A stretch of DNA of 11,473 nt from Actinomycetota bacterium (GTDB lineage Bacteria; Actinomycetota; Geothermincolia; Fen-727; Anoxymicrobiaceae): the NCBI GenBank assembly GCA_018894655.1, contig JAHIPE010000046.1, positions 1 through 11,473 on the forward strand. Direction: 5' to 3'. Of the stretch, positions 6,764 through 11,473 are shown in pieces (position 1 is the first letter of the stretch; every line of letters starts with the position of its first letter). The notes below the pieces were generated by a model that had not been told where the DNA came from, searched no databases, and saw only the letters and a program-made list of their open reading frames with translations. The position numbers and the translations under genes were made by a program.

Positions 6764-8058
6764 TCACTTATTCCTCGCCCACGGGTAAATAGATAGAAAC
6801 CTGCAGCACGCCCGCGTGGCGGCCCGCCCGGCAGACCTGGTGGGTGCCAGGCTTTGCCGCCTTTCGCGTAGGACTCGTCGGCGACCAGCACCAGCGAGCC
6901 GCCCTCCAGGCCGCCCAGCGCCTCAAGAGCGAGTCCGGGCGTGACGGCGACCGTGTTAGCTACGACACAGATCGCGGAACCCGGCATAAATGCCTGCCTG
7001 GCGAAGTACAGTGCGCCCTCCAGGTCATTAGGTTCCAACCCGCCGCCCGCCCGACGCGGGCGGTACGCCGCGAGCACCGCGAGCAGCTCGAGCACCCCGC
7101 AGCCCTCATGGACCTCGAACGACTCCCCTCCCGGCACGATCAACCCGGGCGCGCTCCCCATGGCCGAGAAGTAGTCGATTATCGACGCGGCTGCCCTCAG
7201 GCCGTCCTCTACGCTGTTCTCGTCCCCGGTCCCGTACCGCGACCGGCCCAGGAGCACGACCAGCCCCGCCGGGGGGTGAAACTCCTGCTGGTACTCCTTG
7301 ACGACAAGGCAACCCTTCCTTGCGCTGGATCTCCAGTGGATATGGCGCAGGGAGTCGCCCCTGACGTACTCCCTCACACCGTAGTAATCCTGACCTATCC
7401 CCTTGCGCGACCACTCGAACGACTCCGCTGGTAACGCGGCTTGGTTGGAGTTCAGGGGAAACGACTCCAGGGGAAAGATCCTGGGAAAAACGGTGACCGG
7501 GGAATGGACCTCGAGCGACCGCTCGATCTCGACGCTCCCGAACACTCCACCGGAACGCACCGCCATCCTGGCTTCCTCGTACACCCCCCGCCTGGGGGTT
7601 CTTATCTCGTAGGTGGCTTCTACTGTCTGGCCCGGACCCAGGCTCTCTACCGTCACCTGGCGCGGGCCGTTGCCATCACCGTGCCCCCCGTCCGGAGCCT
7701 GCCGCTCGCCGGCAAGGGCCCTTTGCGCCTCGGCCTTGCGCTCCCGAACCCCGCCAAGGAAGCCACGGTGGCCGGGTTGTGTGAACTGAAGGTCGCGGAC
7801 GGTGAGCAGATACCTGGCGGCCCGGCCGTTGTTGCTTATCCGCAGCGTTACCTTGAACGGCTCGCCCTCGAAGACCTCCCGGGGGCTTTCGCGTTCGATA
7901 GCCACCTTTCGCGTGCCTCGCCACCCCGAGACAGCCCCCACGATTACCAGGGAGAACAGTGCACTCGCGACCAGGTAGAGCCACCCGGACTTGATCGTCG
8001 CCGTGATGAGAAGCAGGGCCACGGCCACCGCCGCCGTTACCAACGCTCTCCGTTTCAA
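6730..8058 (-). CDS. DUF58 domain protein with two membrane segments
   Basis: The 442-residue product has two hydrophobic segments at about 5-22 and 26-44, then a beta-rich part, then DUF58 (residues 215-260) with the family signature YYGVREYVRGDSLRHIHWRSSARKG and VKEYQQE. DUF58 proteins are regularly encoded next to MoxR ATPases and transglutaminases and are thought to work with them at the membrane. The TTG start at 8058 overlaps the MoxR TGA (TTGA) and has GAGG upstream; TTG at 8043 or a GTG at 8193 deep inside moxR are alternatives. A Gly/Arg/Gln-rich insertion at about 100-135 looks disordered. The vWA-like part reads LVVLLGRSRYG where a DxSxS metal site would be, so the MIDAS Asp is absent. 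Confidence 0.9.
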   Translation of the reverse strand: MKRRALVTAAVAVALLLITATIKSGWLYLVASALFSLVIVGAVSGWRGTRKVAIERESPREVFEGEPFKVTLRISNNGRAARYLLTVRDLQFTQPGHRGFLGGVRERKAEAQRALAGERQAPDGGHGDGNGPRQVTVESLGPGQTVEATYEIRTPRRGVYEEARMAVRSGGVFGSVEIERSLEVHSPVTVFPRIFPLESFPLNSNQAALPAESFEWSRKGIGQDYYGVREYVRGDSLRHIHWRSSARKGCLVVKEYQQEFHPPAGLVVLLGRSRYGTGDENSVEDGLRAAASIIDYFSAMGSAPGLIVPGGESFEVHEGCGVLELLAVLAAYRPRRAGGGLEPNDLEGALYFARQAFMPGSAICVVANTVAVTPGLALEALGGLEGGSLVLVADESYAKGGKAWHPPGLPGGPPRGRAAGFYLFTRGRGISECLSEPLSITG

Positions 8059-9077
8059 CTCCCGTCGCCTCGTCGTTCGGAGGCCTCTATCGGCACGGGA
8101 ACCTCTTCGAGCACCTCCGCCATTATCTCGTTCGTCTCGTGCAGGCTGGTCTGGGAACGCTGGCGGCTGATGAATCGGTGGGGCAGAACCCATTTCGCCA
8201 TTTGCTTGACGTCGTCCGGGACAACGAAGTCGCGGGCTGCCGCGATTGCCGACGCCTGCGACGTCCTCACCAGGGCAAGGCTCCCCCGCGGGCTTGCGCC
8301 GAGAAGGAGCGCGGGGTGGTTCCGCGTGGCGTGGACCAGCGATACGATGTAGTCCATGATATCTTGATCTATGTGCACATCCCTGACGATGCTCTGCAGC
8401 GCCTTGATATCGCCCGCCGTCATGACCGGTTCCAGCTTCTCGATTGGGTGCCTTTTCATCTGGTCGTTGGCGATCTCCTTCTCGACCTCGAAGGAGGGGT
8501 AACCGAGGCCGACCGACATCATGAACCGGTCCCGCTGCCCCTCGGGTAGCGGGTATGTCCCGTAGAACTCGACCGGGTTCTGGGTCGCCACGACGAAGAA
8601 CGGGTCGGGAAGCCGGTGGGTCCGCCCGTCAACAGTAACCTGGTGCTCGTCCATCGCTTCCAGCAGGCTCGACTGTGTCCTGGGGGTCGTGCGGTTTATC
8701 TCGTCTATGAGGATGATGTTGGCGAAGATGGGGCCGGGCTGGAACTCGAACTCTCCGGTTTTCTGATTGAAGACCGAGGCCCCGGTCACGTCGGAAGGAA
8801 GGAGGTCCGGGGTGAACTGAATGCGCTGGAACGAGGCGTCAATGGACCGCGCCATCGCGCGGGCGAGCATGGTCTTTCCCACCCCCGGCACGTCCTCCAC
8901 CAAGAGCTGCCCGTTGGACAGGAGGGCTATCACCGCGAGCTTCACGGTGTCTTTCTTTCCTCTGATGACACCCTCGATATTGGCCCTCAGGGCCTCTATT
9001 CTCCGTTGGGCTTCGGAACTGTCCGTGATCTTCAAATGAGCTAAATCCTTTCGCGCGGGCTCCGGCATCGTCGTCAT
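8055..9077 (-). CDS. MoxR family AAA+ ATPase
   Basis: This 340-residue cytoplasmic ATPase is a complete MoxR protein, a family thought to act as chaperones in assembling or maturing metal- or vWA-dependent complexes. Walker A is VEDVPGVGKTM (60-70), Walker B ILIDEINR (122-129), sensor 1 ATQNP (164-168), the arginine region EGQRDRF (179-185) and sensor 2 GASPRGS (260-266). The start at 9077 is preferred over an in-frame ATG at 9110 because the latter falls inside the predicted -35 hexamer. No Shine-Dalgarno precedes either, nor the third ATG at 9068. It heads the minus-strand operon with DUF58 and TgpA-like genes, whose products are its likely partners. Confidence 0.92.
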   Translation of the reverse strand: MTTMPEPARKDLAHLKITDSSEAQRRIEALRANIEGVIRGKKDTVKLAVIALLSNGQLLVEDVPGVGKTMLARAMARSIDASFQRIQFTPDLLPSDVTGASVFNQKTGEFEFQPGPIFANIILIDEINRTTPRTQSSLLEAMDEHQVTVDGRTHRLPDPFFVVATQNPVEFYGTYPLPEGQRDRFMMSVGLGYPSFEVEKEIANDQMKRHPIEKLEPVMTAGDIKALQSIVRDVHIDQDIMDYIVSLVHATRNHPALLLGASPRGSLALVRTSQASAIAAARDFVVPDDVKQMAKWVLPHRFISRQRSQTSLHETNEIMAEVLEEVPVPIEASERRGDGS

Positions 9078-9081
9078 AAGA

Positions 9082-9110
9082 ATTGTAGCAGAGAATCGCG
9101 GCCGTGGCAT
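9082..9110 (-). promoter_or_regulatory. Promoter of the MoxR-DUF58-TgpA operon, leaderless or nearly so
   Basis: On the minus strand, ATGCCA (9110-9105, four of six matches), a 17-base spacer and TACAAT (9087-9082, five of six) lie directly before the ATG at 9077. Only four bases separate the -10 box from that ATG, so transcription should begin at or within a few bases of the start codon. The absence of any Shine-Dalgarno agrees with leaderless translation. Confidence 0.5.
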
Positions 9111-9177
9111 TGAGCGCCGGAGCGTAGATTCTGTGTACCATCGCGGGTGGCGATATCAAGCATCCCTCGACTGCCCG

Positions 9178-9206
9178 TTGACACATATATCGAACCGATA
9201 TATACT
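9178..9206 (+). promoter_or_regulatory. Near-consensus promoter of padR-ino1
   Basis: TTGACA at 9178-9183, a 17-base spacer and TATACT at 9201-9206 (five of six) form a strong sigma-70 promoter. Transcription should start near 9213, leaving a leader of about 53 bases. The spacer and most of the -10 box are occupied by a perfect palindrome, so the promoter looks built for repression. Confidence 0.85.
9185..9203 (+). promoter_or_regulatory. Operator O1: perfect 19-bp palindrome over the padR promoter
   Basis: ATATATCG at 9185-9192 and CGATATAT at 9196-9203 are perfect inverted arms around AAC. The site fills the spacer and overlaps the -10 hexamer, so a bound dimer would exclude RNA polymerase. 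PadR proteins commonly repress their own promoter through such AT-rich dyads; assignment to this PadR is inference. Confidence 0.75.
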
Positions 9207-9214
9207 TGCTACAA

Positions 9215-9233
9215 ATATATCGATTTGATACAT
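9215..9233 (+). promoter_or_regulatory. Operator O2: imperfect copy of O1, 30 bp downstream
   Basis: The left arm ATATATCG at 9215-9222 is identical to that of O1; the right arm TGATACAT at 9226-9233 differs from CGATATAT at two positions; the spacer is again three bases. The centres of O1 and O2 are 30 bp apart, close to three helical turns, so two dimers would lie on the same DNA face. O2 covers the predicted start of transcription and early leader. Confidence 0.65.
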
Positions 9234-9265
9234 TATGCGCCCACAATGAAGGGAAGGTTGTAAAG

Positions 9266-9868
9266 TTGCTTGATCTGGCCATACTAGGCCTCTTGAAGGA
9301 AAAGCCGATGCACGGTTACGAGCTGAAGAAGCGGCTATCGTACATGCTGGGCCACTTCTGGTCAGTGAGCTACGGGTCACTGTACCCGGCGATGAAGAGG
9401 CTCGAGAAGTCCGGCTCCATCGAGCGGGCTTACTCGGTGAAGGAGAAGACCAGGCACCGAAACGTGTACCGAATAACCCCCAAGGGCGATGGAGATTTCA
9501 TGACGCTTTTAGCGGACAAGGTGCCGGTGGATTCTCTGGCGAACACCGATAAGTTCGATATCAGGATGGCTTTCTTCCAGTACCTGGAACCTGAAACCCG
9601 GCTTGTCCTGCTGGAGAGGCGCCGCGCGTGCCTCGAGGAACAGGTCGACAAATTCAAGGCGTACCGGAAAAGCAACGGGGACACGGACCGGTACCGGACC
9701 GGCTTGCTCAGGCACAAGGTGGATCTCGCCAGGAGTGACATCCGCTGGATCAGCCGGTTGATAGATCAGGAGAGGGAGACCATTCGGAAGCGCGATGGCG
9801 TTTCTCCGGGGCGAGACGTGGAACCGGAAGGTAAGGAAGAACAGGTTACGGCGGCATCCAGCGCATGA
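9266..9868 (+). CDS. PadR family transcriptional regulator
   Basis: This 200-residue regulator has the PadR winged-helix domain at its N-terminus: ILGLLKEKPMHGYELKKRL (6-24), the recognition region VSYGSLYPAMKRLEKSG (34-50) and a wing ending YRITPKG (68-74). Residues 95-175 are helical and correspond to the Vir_act_alpha_C dimerisation domain, followed by a charged tail. The TTG start at 9266 has GGGAAGG eight bases upstream; any earlier in-frame start would lie within the promoter or operators. It is followed 39 bases later by ino1. The Mycobacterium genome also has a PadR-like gene beside ino1, so control of inositol synthesis is the natural hypothesis, with autoregulation through the two palindromes. 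The effector ligand is not apparent from sequence. Confidence 0.92.
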   Translation: MLDLAILGLLKEKPMHGYELKKRLSYMLGHFWSVSYGSLYPAMKRLEKSGSIERAYSVKEKTRHRNVYRITPKGDGDFMTLLADKVPVDSLANTDKFDIRMAFFQYLEPETRLVLLERRRACLEEQVDKFKAYRKSNGDTDRYRTGLLRHKVDLARSDIRWISRLIDQERETIRKRDGVSPGRDVEPEGKEEQVTAASSA

Positions 9869-9907
9869 GAGTCACGCGATATCTAGAGGGCAAGGAGGCA
9901 GTGAAAA

Positions 9908-11053
9908 ATGGCTGAGGTCAAGGCAGCAATCGTGGGGGTCGGCAACTGTGCCTCGTCCCTGGTCCAGGGGATAGAGTACTACCATGATGCACGCGAGGGC
10001 GACAACATCCCGGGGATAATGCACGTGAACGCGGGCAATTACCATATCAGCGATGTGAAGTTCGTCGCGGCGTTCGACGTTGACTCCAACAAGGTAGGCA
10101 AGGACCTCGGCGAGGCCATCTACTCGGAGCCGAACAACACCGTGGAGTTCGCCAAGGTCTCGCCGCTGGGGGTCGAGGTGCTCAGGGGCCCGACACTGGA
10201 CGGGATGGGCAAGTACTACCGGGAGACCATCGAGGAAAGCAGGTCTCCGGTTGTTGACGTGTCCGAGACGCTTACCGAGTCCGGCGCGGAGGTGTTGATC
10301 AACTACCTCCCGGTTGGGAGCGAGGACGCGACGCGCTTCTACATTAGCGAAGCGCTGGAGGCCGGCTGCGGCGTCGTGAACTGCATCCCGGTGTTCATCG
10401 CCAAGGAAGAGATGTGGCAGGGGAAGTTCCGCCGCGCGGGCCTTCCCATCGTGGGCGACGACATCAAGAGCCAGGTCGGCGCCACAATCGTGCACCGGGT
10501 CCTGGCCAAGCTGTTCAACGACCGGGGCGTCCCCCTGGAGCGAACCAGCCAGCTCAACGTCGGTGGCAACATGGACTTCAAGAACATGCTGGAGCGGGAG
10601 AGGCTTGAATCCAAGAAGATATCCAAGACCAACGCGGTGGTGTCACAACTCGACCATCACATCGATAGCGGGAGCATCCACATCGGCCCGTCCGACTACG
10701 TCTCCTGGCTCACCGACCGCAAGTGGGCTTACATCCGGTGTGAGGGAAGGGCGTTCGGAGACGTCCCCCTTAACATGGAGTTCAAGCTGGAGGTCTGGGA
10801 CTCTCCCAACTCCGCCGGTATCGTTATCGACGCGCTCCGCTGCTGTAAGCTGGCCCTGGACAGGGGTCTTTCCGGGGGCCTGGTCGGGCCTTCGGCGTAC
10901 TTCATGAAGTCACCGCCGGTGCAGTTCCCCGATACCGAGGCACACGATATGGTCGAGGCTTTTCTCCGCGGAGATGAGCAGGACCTCACCACCACCGCTG
11001 AGCTCGGTAACGGAAGGGACCTGGAGACATTACAGGACCGGGTCATCGACTGA
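9908..11053 (+). CDS. ino1: Inositol-3-phosphate synthase (actinobacterial/archaeal type)
   Basis: This 381-residue enzyme converts glucose 6-phosphate to 1L-myo-inositol 3-phosphate by an NAD-dependent oxidation, aldol-type cyclisation and reduction, in the cytoplasm. Inositol phosphate feeds phosphatidylinositol and related lipids and, in many actinobacteria, mycothiol. The length is near that of the Mycobacterium enzyme. The NAD loop is IVGVGNCASSLVQG (8-21). Conserved blocks include YLPVGSE (133-139), GDDIKSQVGAT (183-193), LNVGGNMDF (216-224) with SKKISKTNAV after it, IGPSDYV (259-265), FKLEVWDSPNSAG (292-304) and FMKSPP (332-337), which supply the lysines and carboxylates expected at the active site. 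AAGGAGG sits nine bases before the ATG. It follows padR closely and lacks its own clear promoter, so it should be co-repressed. Confidence 0.95.
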   Translation: MAEVKAAIVGVGNCASSLVQGIEYYHDAREGDNIPGIMHVNAGNYHISDVKFVAAFDVDSNKVGKDLGEAIYSEPNNTVEFAKVSPLGVEVLRGPTLDGMGKYYRETIEESRSPVVDVSETLTESGAEVLINYLPVGSEDATRFYISEALEAGCGVVNCIPVFIAKEEMWQGKFRRAGLPIVGDDIKSQVGATIVHRVLAKLFNDRGVPLERTSQLNVGGNMDFKNMLERERLESKKISKTNAVVSQLDHHIDSGSIHIGPSDYVSWLTDRKWAYIRCEGRAFGDVPLNMEFKLEVWDSPNSAGIVIDALRCCKLALDRGLSGGLVGPSAYFMKSPPVQFPDTEAHDMVEAFLRGDEQDLTTTAELGNGRDLETLQDRVID

Positions 11054-11065
11054 CCGGGGACGGCC

Positions 11066-11329
11066 TTGGAACACCGGGTAATCGCCTACAGCGGGTGTTG
11101 CTACGCGAATGAGCCTCGCGAGTTCTTCGTTGGGGATAATCACCATCGGGTCCAGCGCGTAATCCGCACCTGGGTGGAAGAGACCGACGGCCTCGAAGGG
11201 CTGACGCGACAGGTATGGCGGGTGGTCGACGAGGAAGGAACCGCGTACAGGCTCACCTACCACTACGTCTCCGACTTCTGGGAGATAGCGCCTGACCGGC
11301 CTCGCTCCGCCGCCGTAGACCGCGACTGA
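11066..11329 (+). CDS. Small conserved-looking protein, 87 aa, possibly DUF6504-like
   Basis: The frame opens with TTG 12 bases after the ino1 stop, preceded by GGGGACGG, and encodes 87 residues. The text YSGCCYANEPREFFVGDNHHRVQRVI followed by WRVVDEEGTAYRLTYHYVSDFWEI is typical of a small beta-sheet protein and reminds me of DUF6504-type proteins (an NExPxxF start, then VxxDxGxxYxL). That resemblance is from memory and tentative. No membrane segment or signal is present. It probably ends the padR-ino1 operon. Its last 19 codons (from Ser69) lie inside the first unit of the 85-bp tandem repeat, and its TGA falls at the loop of that repeat's hairpin, so the natural C-terminus may have been altered: residues 75-87 (DRPRSAAVDRD) look unlike the preceding domain. 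Confidence 0.65.
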   Translation: MEHRVIAYSGCCYANEPREFFVGDNHHRVQRVIRTWVEETDGLEGLTRQVWRVVDEEGTAYRLTYHYVSDFWEIAPDRPRSAAVDRD

Positions 11330-11337
11330 AGTCGCGG
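11320..11337. repeat. Perfect 8-bp-arm hairpin inside the 85-bp repeat, copy 1
   Basis: CCGCGACT and AGTCGCGG flank a two-base GA centre. The TGA stop of the small gene is at 11327-11329, within the turn. There is no following T run, so this is not a standard intrinsic terminator. It resembles REP-type palindromes found dispersed at gene ends. Confidence 0.8.
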
Positions 11338-11404
11338 CTCAAGTGGTGGAGGTTTCCGACTTCTGGGAGATAGCGCCTGACCGGCCTCGCTCCGCCGCCG
11401 TAGA

Positions 11405-11422
11405 CCGCGACTGAAGTCGCGG
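11405..11422. repeat. Perfect 8-bp-arm hairpin inside the 85-bp repeat, copy 2
   Basis: This is the exact second copy of the palindrome, 85 bp after the first. On single strands, the right arm of copy 1 can also pair with the left arm of copy 2, allowing larger structures or slippage. Confidence 0.8.
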
Positions 11423-11473
11423 CTCAAGTGGTGGAGGTTTCCGACTTCTGGGAGATAGCGCCTGACCGGCCTC

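Larger units (their letters stand above)
11271..11473 (+). repeat. 85-bp perfect tandem repeat, 2.4 copies, continuing past the window end
   Basis: Units begin CCGACTTCTGGGAG at 11271, 11356 and 11441. The first two are identical over all 85 bases and the third is identical for its 33 visible bases. Unit one overlaps the final 59 coding bases of the small gene; 85 is not a multiple of three, so later copies do not extend its frame. With no variable spacers this is not a CRISPR array. A recent tandem duplication and an assembly artefact at a contig end are both possible. Confidence 0.93.

Noticed and set aside
5903..6796. Long plus-strand open frame of 297 codons opposite the TgpA-like gene
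   Set aside because: It is antisense to a clear full-length transglutaminase gene, has low-complexity Arg/Gln/Glu-rich text with no family motif, and arises from the GC-rich codon bias.
7441..8352. Plus-strand open frame of 303 codons opposite DUF58 and MoxR
   Set aside because: It crosses two well-supported antisense genes and shows no domain or plausible ribosome site.
9206..9265. Earlier in-frame start for padR at 9206
   Set aside because: It would begin inside the -10 box, upstream of the predicted start of transcription, and adds residues foreign to the PadR family.
9877..9883. CGATATC half-site in the padR-ino1 gap as a third operator
   Set aside because: Only a half-site is present; GATATC also occurs by chance elsewhere in the window, so it cannot be separated from background.
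11271..11473. CRISPR array at the window end
   Set aside because: The whole 85-bp unit is identical, with no unique spacers and no cas genes nearby.

Overview
The window is GC-rich bacterial DNA with densely packed genes and frequent TTG starts. An actinobacterial-type inositol-3-phosphate synthase sits behind a PadR regulator, an arrangement I recall from actinobacteria such as Mycobacterium. Together with a Veg-family gene (typical of Firmicutes but also found in some early-branching Actinomycetota), this points to a deep-branching member of the Actinomycetota. That is inference from gene content. No rRNA, tRNA, insertion sequence or CRISPR array is visible.

Layout. (1) Positions 1-445: the tail of an unknown plus-strand gene converges with an unrecognised 118-residue minus-strand protein. 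(2) 684-2764, plus strand: an extended -10 promoter, a coiled-coil protein with three four-cysteine zinc ribbons, an extended-SDR protein that appears to have lost its catalytic Tyr and Lys, and a short proline-rich zinc-ribbon frame overlapping the SDR stop. (3) 2841-3254: a full-consensus sigma-70 promoter, a veg-family gene and an intrinsic terminator, forming a self-contained transcription unit. (4) 3271-4552: a thiolase gene with all catalytic residues. (5) 9110 down to 4562, minus strand: a three-gene operon of MoxR AAA ATPase, DUF58 protein and TgpA-like transmembrane transglutaminase, joined by short overlaps. Its promoter lies so close to the MoxR ATG that the message looks leaderless or nearly so. 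(6) 9178-11329, plus strand: a consensus promoter with two 19-bp palindromes, a PadR regulator, ino1 and a small uncharacterised protein. (7) 11271 to the end: a perfect 85-bp tandem repeat, which starts inside the 3' end of the small gene and carries an internal hairpin; it runs off the window.

How the parts work together. The PadR-ino1 unit looks like an autoregulated switch controlling inositol phosphate synthesis, the precursor of phosphatidylinositol and, in many actinobacteria, of mycothiol. The MoxR-DUF58-TgpA block is a widespread module of an ATPase chaperone plus membrane proteins, probably acting at the cell envelope. The zinc-ribbon/SDR block is the least explained part: a degenerate SDR lies between two zinc-ribbon reading frames with similar proline-rich linkers, and the second may once have been the C-terminal part of the SDR protein. 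Nothing in the window is a clear new defence or mobile system. The observations most worth following up are the PadR operator pair, the catalytically altered SDR with its possible split fusion, and the terminal 85-bp repeat.
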